64,000 bases of DNA from Erwinia billingiae Eb661 (GTDB lineage: Bacteria > Pseudomonadota > Gammaproteobacteria > Enterobacterales > Enterobacteriaceae), in contig NC_014306.1 in the NCBI RefSeq assembly GCF_000196615.1, forward strand, positions 1,116,001 to 1,180,000. The letters are read 5' to 3'. The translations under genes were made by a program, and so were the position numbers. The stretch's first letter is position 1. Every line of letters begins with the position of its first letter. The notes below the pieces were generated by a model that saw nothing but the letters and a program-made list of their open reading frames with translations, had not been told where the DNA came from and searched no databases. Below are positions 27,447-38,606 of this stretch, in pieces.

Positions 27447-28814
27447 ATGACAAAAAATACGCTCAAAAAGGGACTGAGTACCCGCCACATTCGTTTTATG
27501 GCATTGGGATCGGCAATCGGCACCGGGCTGTTCTATGGCTCGGCAGACGCGATGAAAATGGCCGGTCCGAGCGTGATTCTCGCGTATATTATCGGCGGCG
27601 CGATTGCGTATATCATCATGCGCGCGCTCGGCGAAATGTCCGTCAACAATCCTCAGGCCAGCTCCTTTTCGCGCTATGCGCAGGACTACCTTGGCCCGCT
27701 GGCCGGGTATATCACCGGCTGGACCTACTGTTTTGAAATCCTGATTGTCGCCATCGCCGATGTCACCGCCTTTGGTATCTATATGGGCGTCTGGTTCCCG
27801 GACGTTCCGCACTGGATCTGGGTGCTGAGCGTGGTGCTGATTATCGGCGCCATTAACATGGCCACGGTGAAAGTGTTCGGGGAAGTGGAGTTCTGGCTGT
27901 CGCTGTTCAAGGTCGCGACCATCATTATTATGATTGTCGCCGGTATCGGCATCATCTTCTGGGGTATCGGCAATGGCGGTCAGCCGACCGGCATCCATAA
28001 TCTGTGGACCAACGGCGGCTTCTTCGCCCACGGGGTGATTGGCATGGTGCTGTCACTGCAGATTGTGATGTTTGCCTATGGCGGCATTGAGATCATCGGC
28101 ATCACCGCAGGTGAAGCGAAAGATCCTGAAACCTCGATCCCGAAAGCGATCAATACCGTTCCGCTGCGTATTCTGGTGTTCTACGTCGGCACGCTGTTCG
28201 TGATTATGTCGATTTTCCCGTGGAACCAGGTCGGCACCAACGGCAGCCCGTTCGTGCTGACCTTCCAGCATATGGGCATTGCGGCCGCGGCGGCAATCCT
28301 GAACTTTGTGGTGATCACCGCCTCACTGTCGGCGATTAACAGCGATGTGTTTGGCGTCGGACGTATGCTGCACGGTATGGCCGAGCAGGGCCACGCGCCG
28401 AAAATGTTCGCTACGGTTTCCCGTCGCGGCATTCCGTGGGTGACGGTGCTGGTGATGATGGCGGCGATGCTGGTGGCGGTCTATCTGAACTACCTGATGC
28501 CGGAAAAAGTGTTCCTGGTGATCGCCTCACTGGCGACCTTTGCCACCGTTTGGGTGTGGATTATGATCCTCTTCGCCCAGATTGGTTTCCGCCGCTCGCT
28601 GACCAAAGAGCAGGCGAAAGCGTTGAAGTTTGCCGTGCCAGGCGGCATCTTTACCGCCATCGTAGGCATCCTGTTCCTCGTCTTTATCATCGGCCTGATT
28701 GGCTACTTCCCGGATACGCGAATTTCGCTGTATGTCGGTGTCGCCTGGCTGGTGGTGCTGCTGGTGAGCTGGCAGTTTGTGAAGAAAACGCTGAACAAGA
28801 ACGCCAACGCTTAA
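27447..28814 (+). CDS. proY: Proline-specific permease ProY
   Basis: A 455-residue 12-segment APC-family permease. The N-terminus ([20 protein letters not shown]) and the signature [17 protein letters not shown] are near identical to E. coli ProY. The frame is open far upstream into brnQ, but the ATG at 27447 gives the standard N-terminus. A strong terminator follows. In E. coli malZ comes next; here the accessory block with a phosphatase and acyltransferase intervenes. Confidence 0.95.
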   Translation: MTKNTLKKGLSTRHIRFMALGSAIGTGLFYGSADAMKMAGPSVILAYIIGGAIAYIIMRALGEMSVNNPQASSFSRYAQDYLGPLAGYITGWTYCFEILIVAIADVTAFGIYMGVWFPDVPHWIWVLSVVLIIGAINMATVKVFGEVEFWLSLFKVATIIIMIVAGIGIIFWGIGNGGQPTGIHNLWTNGGFFAHGVIGMVLSLQIVMFAYGGIEIIGITAGEAKDPETSIPKAINTVPLRILVFYVGTLFVIMSIFPWNQVGTNGSPFVLTFQHMGIAAAAAILNFVVITASLSAINSDVFGVGRMLHGMAEQGHAPKMFATVSRRGIPWVTVLVMMAAMLVAVYLNYLMPEKVFLVIASLATFATVWVWIMILFAQIGFRRSLTKEQAKALKFAVPGGIFTAIVGILFLVFIIGLIGYFPDTRISLYVGVAWLVVLLVSWQFVKKTLNKNANA

Positions 28815-28832
28815 CCGCGCTAACCGTTTAAG

Positions 28833-28859
28833 AACCGCCCCAACGTGGGCGGTTTTTTT
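28833..28859 (+). terminator. Terminator after proY
   Basis: AACCGCCC (28833-28840) and GGGCGGTT (28847-28854) with a CAACGT loop and a run of seven Ts. The T-run overlaps the stop codon of the convergent phosphatase gene. Confidence 0.88.
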
Positions 28860-30147
28860 ATGGCTGCGATGCGGATTGAGGGTAGCTGACCGGCACCTGA
28901 CTTGAGCGATCTGTCGCCTGCCCGATACGCTGTAAGGCAGCGTCATAAGGGCACAGCGTGCCCACCTCGGTGCGTTGGCAGCCGTCGGGGTGCCATTCCG
29001 TGGTCAGCAACGGATCGCTGGCGCTGATGGGCGTTAGCTGGCGCAGTTGATCCAGGCTTTGCGACTGGAAGTAGACCCGGAGAAAACGCTTACCGAGATT
29101 ATCGCGCCAGCGTTCAAACACCAGGCTGCCGCCGGGCGGCAGATTGCCTCGTGGATAATCGCCCTGTTGCCAGCTGAAGTGCAGCAGCGTGCGCAGGTAG
29201 GAGAGGTTGATATCGCTGGCGACGAACAATAACCAGCGCACGTCGGGTGGTGCATCCTGCGACTGAGAGGTTTGCAACGCTTTGGCAATCTGATCCAGCA
29301 ACACCGAGCCGCCCCGGCGTGCGGCGGAAGGCAAATCGTTGGTGAAATCATATTTCGCCGTCAGCAAAGGCAGTAATGCGCTGACCCTGGCCGCGCTATC
29401 CGCCTGGCCAAACGCCACCTTGCTCAACGGCTGATTCTCACTCCAGGCTAAGCGGATGCTTTCTGCCATTGCCGCCAGGGTATCCAGCCCCTGGATAGCG
29501 ATGCCGCCATTCGACCAGACGTTCAGAGTCCAGGGCCGATCGAATGCCGGGCAGGGCTGGTGATGCTGGCAAACGGCGTGTTTAAGGGCGTCAATTTGCG
29601 GTTGCAGACGCTGCTGCGCCTGTTCGGGGGTGCCGCCCAGTGCGTCCAGCGCTTCCTGCTTATAGCGGGCCTTTTGCGACTCACTGACTTTATCCGAGGG
29701 GAAGGCAAACAGCGCATCGTCTTTGTCCAGCGCATGCACCGGAACGCCGCAGCCAGGGAACGCGGCCGCAGACCAGGCTTCTGCACTGGCCTGGGTGCGC
29801 TGCAACGGACTGGAACGGATATAGACGTCGCCAGGGGATGGGCAACCGGCTTTTAGTACGCCCAGCTGGCGATAGCGCCCGGCTTCATAGCGGGCCTTCA
29901 ACCAGACGGCGGTGTAACCGTGGCCGGTCAGATTGCCGTCGGCCGTTAACCAGCGCGGCCAACTGCGCTGCGTGCCCGCTTCAATGGACTGACGATCGCC
30001 CGGGGTGGGCGGCCGCACGCCATGGCGGCTGACTTCGACCACTTTTTCCAGCGTGTAGTCTTCTGCTTTCGCCGCGACGCACGGGCTGAAGACCCCGTAC
30101 AGGACAGAAACCATCAGGGTGGTCACAAGGGAGAGTTTAGCGTCCAT
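28858..30147 (-). CDS. Histidine acid phosphatase family protein (phytase/AppA-Agp type) with altered HD motif
   Basis: A 429-residue periplasmic protein with a signal peptide (about residues 1-28). The nucleophile motif is VSRHGVRPPT, and a second phosphate-binding Arg is in SSPLQRTQ. In place of the usual AGHDTNL near the C-terminal third, it reads VASDINLSYL: the proton-donor Asp is kept but the preceding His is replaced by Ser. Even number of Cys residues (C at CVAAK, GC pairs) suggests disulphides. Family members hydrolyse phytate, glucose-1-phosphate or other phosphomonoesters. Substrate unclear, and activity may be changed by the missing His. Located 5 kb from phoBR. Confidence 0.82.
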   Translation of the reverse strand: MDAKLSLVTTLMVSVLYGVFSPCVAAKAEDYTLEKVVEVSRHGVRPPTPGDRQSIEAGTQRSWPRWLTADGNLTGHGYTAVWLKARYEAGRYRQLGVLKAGCPSPGDVYIRSSPLQRTQASAEAWSAAAFPGCGVPVHALDKDDALFAFPSDKVSESQKARYKQEALDALGGTPEQAQQRLQPQIDALKHAVCQHHQPCPAFDRPWTLNVWSNGGIAIQGLDTLAAMAESIRLAWSENQPLSKVAFGQADSAARVSALLPLLTAKYDFTNDLPSAARRGGSVLLDQIAKALQTSQSQDAPPDVRWLLFVASDINLSYLRTLLHFSWQQGDYPRGNLPPGGSLVFERWRDNLGKRFLRVYFQSQSLDQLRQLTPISASDPLLTTEWHPDGCQRTEVGTLCPYDAALQRIGQATDRSSQVPVSYPQSASQP

Positions 30148-30169
30148 GTTTTCCTTTGCTTAGCGTTGA

Positions 30170-30194
30170 GTCAGGGGCGTGCCAGGCCCCTGAC
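30170..30194. terminator. Hairpin between acyltransferase and phosphatase genes
   Basis: GTCAGGGGC (30170-30178) pairs with GCCCCTGAC (30186-30194) around a 7-base loop. There is no T-run on the minus strand, so termination after the acyltransferase gene is uncertain. Confidence 0.45.
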
Positions 30195-30241
30195 AGTAAC
30201 GCAATCGTCAAGGCATTGAAACCGTGACGCTGCGGGCAAGG

Positions 30242-32194
30242 CTACAAATTGTTGCCCAGTGCAATGCTGCTGCCCAGATCGGTAAGATGGTGGGTGTCGT
30301 AGTAAAGCGGCAAGCCTTTACTGGCAATCAGACAGCCTTTTTGCGAGCATAAATTCTCTTTCAAATTGAGCACTTTCACCCCCGGCTGCGCATAGGCGCC
30401 GAGGATTTTATTGACTTTATCTTCCGTCAGATGAAAACGCAGCGTGCGGTCGGCAGCCGTATTTACGCCAGAGCCGTTGCTCAGCCACGCGTTAATTTTC
30501 GCCCGCAGCGGGATATTCTGGGTAATGCTGTAACGCAGCGGATCGATATCCAGACTCGGCACATCTTCCACTATTGTCACTTTCTTATTCGCCGCGCGTA
30601 ATAGTTTTACCGCATTACCCAGGCCCTGATCGAGCGCCAGATAATTATCCTGTTGTTTTCCATCGATTGAGCGATAGCCATAGCCGGGAATTAATGAAAA
30701 GCCGGATGACCAGAATGCGGTAATCACCACTTCGTCGACCTTGTCACTGAGTAACGTTTTCATCACTTCTTTATTAAAGGCGGTACATTGGTCGCCCTGT
30801 TCAGGATGATCCAGCATATAGCGGCTGCTGCCAATCAAAAATGGACAGGAGGATTTGGTCATCTGGAATAAGGGCTTTTTATTTTTTAAGGCATATTGCG
30901 CGACGGCCGAGCGCAGCGCCGCAGCATGGCTGTCGCCCACCAGTGCCACAGCCGGCACCGCTATCGCCGGCATACACAGACTGTTGGTTGACGGCAGGTT
31001 GGCACCATAGGTTAACAGGCAGGGATTGGTTTCCGCCTCGACCTTAAACAGCTCACCGTTGTTCACCAAATCGTTAACGCGATATTTCAGCCCGCCGGTC
31101 ATATAGATAGAAACGAATGACAGAATACCGACCACGCATAATATGGCGTAGGACGTTATAATACGCTGTTGCGGCTGAGCCGGACGCCGGAACGGCTTCT
31201 CGACAAAGTACCAGGAAAAGGTGGCAATCAGCAGTGCGCCAGCGCTGATGGATAATCCCTGCACCACGCTTAAAGGATCGTTCGCGCTGATACGGGCCAG
31301 GCTCAGTAACGGCCAGTGCCACAAATACCATGAGTAAGAAACCTTGCCGATAAATACCATCAGCGGGTTTTCCAGCAGAGTTTGATGCAGGCGGTTATGG
31401 GTAAGAATAATCAGCACCGCGCCGACCACCGGCATCAGCGCGAGGAAGCCGGGAAAAGCACTCTCTTTATCGAGGAAAAATACCGGCAGCAGGATTAACA
31501 GCAGGCCCGCCAGCGTCAACGGCACGCCTTTGCTGCCGGTCACCGGCTGGTTGCGCCACAGAGCCAACAGCACCCCTGCGCCAAGCTCCCACGCCCGGGT
31601 ATGCAACAGGTAAAACGCGCTATTGCCGTTGATTGGGGTGATGATAATGCCCGCGATCAGCGAGGCCAGACTGAGGGTAACAATGACCGCCTTCAATGAA
31701 AATCGTAACCGGTGGGCAATAATCATCAACGCCGGCAGCACAAAATAAAATTGCTCTTCAATGCCCAGCGACCAGGTCATCAGCATCGGATTGAGGTCAG
31801 CGTCAGGATTAAAGTAATCAATGCCTTTCAACAGCATGACGTTGGGAACAAACAGCAATACGGCGGTGACATACTTTGCCAGATCGCGGAATTCCAGCGG
31901 TGACAAAATGCTGTAACTTAATGCGGTGATGCAAAACAACATAAAGAACAGGGCGGGGGCAATACGGCGGATGCGTCGAACGTAAAATTGATAAAAAGTG
32001 AAGGTATTATTGCTTATTTCTCTGGAGATAATGCTGCCAATTAAAAATCCAGAAATAACAAAAAATACGTCAACGCCAATAAATCCGCCCGATAACGCGC
32101 CAACGCCAGAGTGGAACAGAACCACCAGCAGGATCGCAAGGGCCCGCAGCCCGTCAATGTCTTTACGATAGGAAAATAGATGCACACTCTTCAT
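30242..32194 (-). CDS. Membrane O-acyltransferase with SGNH domain (OafA/OatA type)
   Basis: A 650-residue protein. Residues about 1-380 are an acyltransferase-3 membrane domain with about 10-11 hydrophobic segments, the start motif YRKDIDGLRALAILLVVLFH (catalytic His) and SLGIEEQFY. The C-terminal periplasmic part is an SGNH hydrolase-like domain: VALVGDSHAAAL (block I GDS) and DTHHLTDLG (block V D-x-x-H). Such proteins O-acetylate O-antigen, peptidoglycan or exopolysaccharide. The ATG at 32194 is chosen over a TTG five codons upstream. The target polymer cannot be deduced here. Confidence 0.88.
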   Translation of the reverse strand: MKSVHLFSYRKDIDGLRALAILLVVLFHSGVGALSGGFIGVDVFFVISGFLIGSIISREISNNTFTFYQFYVRRIRRIAPALFFMLFCITALSYSILSPLEFRDLAKYVTAVLLFVPNVMLLKGIDYFNPDADLNPMLMTWSLGIEEQFYFVLPALMIIAHRLRFSLKAVIVTLSLASLIAGIIITPINGNSAFYLLHTRAWELGAGVLLALWRNQPVTGSKGVPLTLAGLLLILLPVFFLDKESAFPGFLALMPVVGAVLIILTHNRLHQTLLENPLMVFIGKVSYSWYLWHWPLLSLARISANDPLSVVQGLSISAGALLIATFSWYFVEKPFRRPAQPQQRIITSYAILCVVGILSFVSIYMTGGLKYRVNDLVNNGELFKVEAETNPCLLTYGANLPSTNSLCMPAIAVPAVALVGDSHAAALRSAVAQYALKNKKPLFQMTKSSCPFLIGSSRYMLDHPEQGDQCTAFNKEVMKTLLSDKVDEVVITAFWSSGFSLIPGYGYRSIDGKQQDNYLALDQGLGNAVKLLRAANKKVTIVEDVPSLDIDPLRYSITQNIPLRAKINAWLSNGSGVNTAADRTLRFHLTEDKVNKILGAYAQPGVKVLNLKENLCSQKGCLIASKGLPLYYDTHHLTDLGSSIALGNNL

Positions 32195-32524
32195 GGTCAC
32201 AGATCCCAAAAATACGCAGTATTGCCGTTAATAAAAAAACGAAAATAACCACTGATTACCCCACACGCGGTACTGACGTCTGTCAGGCCACCTGAGGAGC
32301 AAGCCGCGATGAATAATTGGACTAATTTTCATATCAGGCTATGGCAATACGCAGGGATTTCCAATACGGAGAAACAAATATAGATATTCCTGAGGGAATT
32401 ATCTCAAAACGACCGGTGTTAATTTCGGCTAAGCAGAGGGGAACTAACAATTAAGTGAAAAAAATGGTGGGGCGCAGAAATGAAAAAGGCCCGCCGAAGC
32501 GAGCCTTTTCGACAGCGGACGCTA
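32195..32524 (-). promoter_or_regulatory. Upstream region of the acyltransferase gene and peroxiredoxin terminator
   Basis: A 330-base gap. Its right end holds the terminator of the peroxiredoxin gene (32484-32509). The rest is AT-rich. TATAGATATTCCTG at 32379-32392 matches 10 of 14 bases of the RcsAB box; its meaning is uncertain. No gene was seen. Confidence 0.35.
32484..32509 (-). terminator. Terminator after the peroxiredoxin gene
   Basis: AAAAGGCCCGC (32484-32494) and GCGAGCCTTTT (32499-32509) pair with one mismatch around a CGAA loop; on the minus strand the stem is followed by T-rich sequence. Confidence 0.75.
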
Positions 32525-33127
32525 TTACAGCTTAGCTGCGTTCGCAGACAGGTATTTAGCAACGCCGTCTGGAGACGCGCCCATACCTTCTTTTCCTTTT
32601 TCCCACTGAGCCGGGCACACTTCGCCGTGCTCTTCGTGGAACTGCAGCGCGTCAACCATGCGCAGCATTTCGTCAACGTTACGGCCCAGTGGCAGATCGT
32701 TAACAACCTGGTGGCGAACCACACCGGCTTTGTCGATCAGGAATGAACCGCGCAGTGCAACGCCAGCGTCCGGGTGTTCGATACCGTACGCTTTCTGCAC
32801 TTCACGTTTGATGTCAGCAACCATGGCGTATTTCACTTCGCCGATGCCGCCTTTTTCGATTGGGGTTTTGCGCCATGCGTTATGCACAAACTCAGAATCG
32901 AAAGACACGCCGACAACTTCAACGCCGCGCTTCTGGAATTCTTCGTAACGCTTGTCAAAAGCAATCAGTTCAGAAGGACAAACGAAGGTGAAATCCATTG
33001 GCCAAAAGAACACAACGGTGGCTTTACCAGCGGTGTGTTTTTTAAAGTTGAAGTTCTCAACGATTTCACCGTTGCCCAGCACAGCTGCGGCAGTAAAATC
33101 TGGGGCTTGACGAGTTACCAGGACCAT
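32525..33127 (-). CDS. 2-Cys peroxiredoxin (AhpC/TSA family)
   Basis: A 200-residue cytoplasmic thiol peroxidase. The peroxidatic Cys is in MDFTFVCPSEL (near residue 49) and the resolving Cys in EVCPAQWEKG near residue 168, the arrangement of typical 2-Cys peroxiredoxins. It reduces hydrogen peroxide and organic peroxides. The ATG at 33127 has AGGAGTG upstream and is preferred over a GTG two codons earlier. Not at this place in E. coli. An OxyR-like site lies upstream. The reductant is likely AhpF or thioredoxin, not encoded nearby. Confidence 0.93.
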   Translation of the reverse strand: MVLVTRQAPDFTAAAVLGNGEIVENFNFKKHTAGKATVVFFWPMDFTFVCPSELIAFDKRYEEFQKRGVEVVGVSFDSEFVHNAWRKTPIEKGGIGEVKYAMVADIKREVQKAYGIEHPDAGVALRGSFLIDKAGVVRHQVVNDLPLGRNVDEMLRMVDALQFHEEHGEVCPAQWEKGKEGMGASPDGVAKYLSANAAKL

Positions 33128-33173
33128 GTTCACTCCTGTAGAGAGAGGTGGGTTAATGAGACGAATCGCCTGC

Positions 33174-33241
33174 AGTATAAGAGCGATGTCGGGACAGGTG
33201 CCAGCGTAAAACGCTGATTGTTCAGATAGGTAAAACCTATC
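33174..33241 (-). promoter_or_regulatory. Peroxiredoxin promoter with OxyR-like operator
   Basis: GATAGGTAAAACCTATC (33225-33241) is a perfect inverted repeat fitting the OxyR half-motif ATAG-N-T-N3-A-N-CTAT exactly. A second repeat with the same geometry, CAGCGTAAAACGCTG (33202-33216), lies 24 bases away centre to centre. On the minus strand they end next to a weak -35 region (GGCACC) with a -10 TATACT at 33179-33174. Activation by OxyR is the natural reading but untested. Confidence 0.68.
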
Positions 33242-33322
33242 AAAAAATTAAAATGCTTAAAGCAGCCTCATACAATAACCGTTTTCGCCAAAAGGGCAAG
33301 CGGCAAACGTCTCACCCGGCTT

Positions 33323-33904
33323 TTACAGCGCTTTATGCACGGCTTTATCCATCATACGCGGATAAAACTGCCAAAAAAAATCTTCAAATATTTGATAATT
33401 ATCAATAAAGTCGTCGAACGAATCTTCCAGCGCGGCCAGGCGTGGGCGACGACTGGCCATGCCCCGCAGTACCGGCTGCAGGTAATCGGCGTCGGCGTAC
33501 TTCTCCATCCAGCGATCGGACCATAAATAACGGTTAAGATTCTGGAATCGCTCGGGTGTCGAGGCTAATTCGGGCGCGATCACAGATTTTGCCTGAGCCA
33601 AAAAAGCTGGCAAGGAAATTTCCGGAACGATTTTATCCCAGTTTCGTGACAGAAAATGATCCCAGATCACGTCGAGGGTGATGGGGGAAACGCGACGGGT
33701 TTCGGCACGGAAAAAGTCACGCGCAGCGCGCACTTCGGGCAGCGCGTCGGTCATCACATCAATGCGACGATGATGCAAAATGCCCTCGGCAACCGGCGTC
33801 GGCCAGTCGTTATGCGGATTACCCCGCACAAAATCGGCCATCAGATTGCCCAACAGGGAGCTTTCGGCCAGCGAGGCCAGGTGGAGGTGCGCAAGAAAGT
33901 TCAT
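33323..33904 (-). CDS. acpH: Acyl carrier protein phosphodiesterase
   Basis: A 193-residue enzyme, same length as E. coli AcpH (YajB). It removes the phosphopantetheine arm from holo-ACP. Recognisable features: [39 protein letters not shown] and WDHFLSRNW with conserved His/Asp metal residues (HD-fold). The ATG at 33904 gives the family N-terminus; the frame stays open for 61 further codons but those overlap the queA promoter region. It is divergent from queA, as in E. coli. Confidence 0.95.
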   Translation of the reverse strand: MNFLAHLHLASLAESSLLGNLMADFVRGNPHNDWPTPVAEGILHHRRIDVMTDALPEVRAARDFFRAETRRVSPITLDVIWDHFLSRNWDKIVPEISLPAFLAQAKSVIAPELASTPERFQNLNRYLWSDRWMEKYADADYLQPVLRGMASRRPRLAALEDSFDDFIDNYQIFEDFFWQFYPRMMDKAVHKAL

Positions 33905-34085
33905 CCGGGGAGTATATCGCCTAATCCGCTGGTGGTGTAGTTGCGTTAGCCGGTGCAGGAACGCTGGATGAATGCGGCTCTGGCAGGACTCCGGAGGTGT
34001 TCCCGGCGCGTGCGGCATTAGATTGTTTAGAAATGGCGGGATTTCAGCTAGAATGTGCGCCCTGATTTCCCAACAGTGAATGACC

Positions 34086-35156
34086 ATGCGCGTTGCCGAT
34101 TTTTCGTTTGAGTTGCCCGAATCTTTGATTGCCCATTATCCGCAGGCCCAGCGCAGCGGATGTCGTCTCCTTTCCCTTAACGGGCCGGACGGCGAGTTGT
34201 CTCATGGCATCTTTACGGATTTGCTGGATAAGCTCACCCCTGGCGACCTGCTGGTGTTCAACAACACCCGCGTTATCCCTGCGCGCGTGTTTGGTCGTAA
34301 AGTCAGCGGCGGCAAAATTGAAGTGCTGGTTGAGCGCATGCTCGATGACCATCGCGTGCTGGCCCATGTGCGGGCGTCGAAAGCGCCTAAGCCGGGTGCA
34401 GAGTTACTGCTCGGCGATGATGAAAGCGTCAAAGCGACGATGGTTGCCCGCCACGATGCGCTTTTTGAACTGCAGTTTGACGATGAGCGCGCGGTGCTCG
34501 ATATCCTCAATGCGGTGGGGCATATGCCGCTGCCGCCTTATATTGACCGTCCTGATGAAGACGCTGACCGTGAGCTGTATCAGACCGTCTACAGCCAGCG
34601 GCCAGGTGCTGTCGCTGCGCCAACGGCCGGCCTGCATTTCGATCAGCCCATGCTCGACGCGCTGCGTGAAAAGGGCATCGAAACGGCCTTTGTCACCCTT
34701 CACGTTGGGGCAGGGACCTTCCAGCCCGTGCGGGTTGACAGCATTGAAGACCACATTATGCACGCGGAGTATGCCGAAGTGCCGCAGGATGTGGTGGATG
34801 CGGTGCTGGCCTGTAAAGCCCGTGGCAACCGCGTGGTGGCCGTAGGCACCACTTCCGTACGTTCGCTGGAAAGCGCCGCGCAGGCGGCTCAGGATGCGCT
34901 GATCGCGCCGTTCTTCGACGATACCAAAATCTTTATTTTCCCCGGCTACCAGTATCAGGTGATTGATGCGCTGGTGACCAATTTCCACCTGCCGGAGTCC
35001 ACGCTGATTATGCTGGTCTCGGCGTTTGCGGGTTACCGCAATACGATGCACGCCTACCAGCAGGCGGTGGCAGAGCAGTACCGATTCTTCAGCTACGGCG
35101 ATGCGATGTTTATCACCCGCAATCCCGAGGCTGTTACCGAGCAGGTTGGCGAATAA
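34086..35156 (+). CDS. queA: tRNA preQ1(34) S-adenosylmethionine ribosyltransferase-isomerase
   Basis: A 356-residue enzyme identical in length to E. coli QueA. It transfers and isomerises the ribosyl group of S-adenosylmethionine onto preQ1 in tRNA to form epoxyqueuosine. Conserved blocks: [40 protein letters not shown] and [11 protein letters not shown]. The ATG at 34086 is preferred over the one at 34080 by alignment. First gene of the queA-tgt-yajC-secDF cluster. Confidence 0.97.
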   Translation: MRVADFSFELPESLIAHYPQAQRSGCRLLSLNGPDGELSHGIFTDLLDKLTPGDLLVFNNTRVIPARVFGRKVSGGKIEVLVERMLDDHRVLAHVRASKAPKPGAELLLGDDESVKATMVARHDALFELQFDDERAVLDILNAVGHMPLPPYIDRPDEDADRELYQTVYSQRPGAVAAPTAGLHFDQPMLDALREKGIETAFVTLHVGAGTFQPVRVDSIEDHIMHAEYAEVPQDVVDAVLACKARGNRVVAVGTTSVRSLESAAQAAQDALIAPFFDDTKIFIFPGYQYQVIDALVTNFHLPESTLIMLVSAFAGYRNTMHAYQQAVAEQYRFFSYGDAMFITRNPEAVTEQVGE

Positions 35157-35203
35157 CACCCAACCGGCAGTATCCTCAGCCGTGCACCCTGTGCGGCTGA
35201 TAA

Positions 35204-36364
<1,161 letters not shown>

Positions 36365-36388
36365 TAATTAAACAATGAGGGAAATTTA

Positions 36389-36721
36389 ATGAGCTTGTTC
36401 ATTTCTGACGCAGTGGCAGCAGCTGGCGCGCCGTCTCAGGGAAGTCCTTATTCACTGGTTATTATGCTGGTGGTTTTTGGTCTGATTTTCTACTTCATGA
36501 TCCTGCGCCCGCAGCAAAAACGCGGTAAAGAGCACAAGAAGCTGATGGACTCCATCTCTAAAGGTGATGAAGTGCTGACCACCGGTGGCCTGGTTGGCCG
36601 CGTCACCAAAGTGGCTGACACCGGTTATGTTGCTATCGCGCTGAACGAAACTACTGAAGTGGTAGTTAAACGTGACTTCGTGGCTGCCGTTCTGCCGAAA
36701 GGTACGATGAAGGCGCTTTAA
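36389..36721 (+). CDS. yajC: Sec translocase accessory subunit YajC
   Basis: A 110-residue single-pass membrane protein. The membrane span is about residues 20-42 (YSLVIMLVVFGLIFYFMIL), then the basic RPQQKRGKEHKKLMDS motif and a cytoplasmic domain with GDEVLTTGGLVGRV. It associates with SecDF. Ends 27 bases before secD. Confidence 0.97.
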   Translation: MSLFISDAVAAAGAPSQGSPYSLVIMLVVFGLIFYFMILRPQQKRGKEHKKLMDSISKGDEVLTTGGLVGRVTKVADTGYVAIALNETTEVVVKRDFVAAVLPKGTMKAL

Positions 36722-36748
36722 TTTTTTGTTTTCCCTAAGGGAACTGCC

Positions 36749-38596
36749 GTGTTAAACCGTTATCCTTTGTGGAAGTACATCATGCTGATCGTCGTGTTAC
36801 TCGGCGGCCTGCTGTACGCACTTCCCAACCTGTATGGTGAGGATCCGGCCGTTCAGATCACTGGTGCGCGCGGAAGCGCCGCCAGTGAGCAGACGCTGGT
36901 TCAGATCCAAGATGCCTTGAAGCAAGATAATATCCAGAGCAAATCCATTGCACTGGAAAATGGCGCAATTCTGGCGCGTTTCGCAAACGGTGACGTGCAG
37001 CTGCGTGCCCGTGATGCCATTACCAAAGTGTTGGGTGAAGACTTCGTTGTCGCGCTTAACCTTGCTCCCGCAACGCCAACCTGGCTGACCTTGCTGGCCG
37101 CAGAGCCGATGAAACTCGGTCTCGATCTGCGCGGCGGCGTACACTTCCTGATGGAAGTCGATATGGATACCGCTCTGGGTAAACTCCAGGAGCAGAACAT
37201 CGATAACCTCAGAAGCGATCTGCGTGACAAAAACATTCCTTATACCAACGTTCGCAAAACCGACAATTACGGTCTGGAAATTCGTTTCCGTGATGCCGCG
37301 TCGCGTGATGCTGCCGTCAGCTATCTGTCGGACCGCCATCGTGACCTGGTGATCAGCGGAACCAGCGGTAATACCCTGCGAGCGGTGATGACTGACGATC
37401 GTCTGCGTGAAGCCCGTGAATATGCGGTTCAGCAGAACATCAATATCCTGCGTAACCGTGTTAACCAGCTTGGCGTAGCCGAACCGCTGGTTCAGCGTCA
37501 GGGTTCCGATCGTATTGTGGTTGAGCTGCCTGGTATCCAGGACACGGCCCGTGCGAAAGAAATTCTGGGCGCGACCGCCACGCTGGAATTCCGTCTGGTG
37601 AACACCACTGTTGATCCAACCGCTGCGGCTAACGGCCGTGTACCGGGTGATTCAGAAGTGAAAAACACCCGTGACGGTCAGCCAGTGACCCTGTACAAGC
37701 GCGTGATCCTGACCGGTGACCACATTACTGACTCCACGTCGAGCCAGGATGAGTACAACCAGGCACAGGTGAACATCTCGCTGGACAGCGCAGGCGGTAA
37801 CATCATGTCCAACTTCACCAAGGATAATATCGGTAAGCCGATGGCAACGCTGTTTGTGGAATACAAAGACAGCGGTAAGAAAGATGCCAACGGCCGTGCG
37901 ATCCTGGCGAAGCAGGAAGAGGTGATCAACGTTGCGAACATCCAGTCCCGGCTGGGTAACAGCTTCCGTATTACCGGCATCAGCAACCCGAACGAAGCCC
38001 GCCAGCTGTCACTGCTGCTGCGTGCCGGTGCGTTGATTGCGCCAATCCAGATTGTTGAAGAACGTACCATTGGTCCAACCATGGGTGCGCAGAACATCAC
38101 TCAGGGTCTGGAAGCCTGTCTGTGGGGCCTGATCGCCTCTATCGTGTTTATGGTGGTTTACTACCGTAAGTTCGGTGTGATTGCCACCTCGGCGCTGGTG
38201 GCTAACCTGGTGCTGATTGTCGGCATCATGTCGCTGCTGCCGGGTGCAACGCTGACCATGCCGGGTATTGCCGGTATCGTATTGACGCTGGCGGTTGCGG
38301 TGGATGCGAACGTACTGATTAACGAGCGTATCAAGGAAGAGATCAAGAATGGACGTTCCATTCAGCAAGCTATCCATGAAGGCTATAAAGGCGCGTTCTC
38401 CAGTATTGTCGATGCCAACGTCACCACGCTGATCACTGCAATTATTCTGTATGCGGTGGGCACCGGGTCAATCAAAGGCTTTGCAATTACGACCGCGATT
38501 GGCGTCGTGACCTCGATGTTTACCGCCATTGTCGGTACCCGTGCCCTCGTCAACCTGTTGTACGGCGGCAAACGCATCACCAAGCTGTCTATCTGA
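36749..38596 (+). CDS. secD: Protein translocase subunit SecD
   Basis: A 615-residue RND-like membrane protein (E. coli 615). One N-terminal membrane segment is followed by a large periplasmic region (P1 domain with [13 protein letters not shown]) and five C-terminal segments including the proton-path [20 protein letters not shown] (conserved Asp). With SecF it uses proton motive force to pull exported chains through SecYEG. The GTG start has AAGGGA upstream. Confidence 0.97.
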   Translation: MLNRYPLWKYIMLIVVLLGGLLYALPNLYGEDPAVQITGARGSAASEQTLVQIQDALKQDNIQSKSIALENGAILARFANGDVQLRARDAITKVLGEDFVVALNLAPATPTWLTLLAAEPMKLGLDLRGGVHFLMEVDMDTALGKLQEQNIDNLRSDLRDKNIPYTNVRKTDNYGLEIRFRDAASRDAAVSYLSDRHRDLVISGTSGNTLRAVMTDDRLREAREYAVQQNINILRNRVNQLGVAEPLVQRQGSDRIVVELPGIQDTARAKEILGATATLEFRLVNTTVDPTAAANGRVPGDSEVKNTRDGQPVTLYKRVILTGDHITDSTSSQDEYNQAQVNISLDSAGGNIMSNFTKDNIGKPMATLFVEYKDSGKKDANGRAILAKQEEVINVANIQSRLGNSFRITGISNPNEARQLSLLLRAGALIAPIQIVEERTIGPTMGAQNITQGLEACLWGLIASIVFMVVYYRKFGVIATSALVANLVLIVGIMSLLPGATLTMPGIAGIVLTLAVAVDANVLINERIKEEIKNGRSIQQAIHEGYKGAFSSIVDANVTTLITAIILYAVGTGSIKGFAITTAIGVVTSMFTAIVGTRALVNLLYGGKRITKLSI

Positions 38597-38606
38597 GGAG
38601 TGCGTT

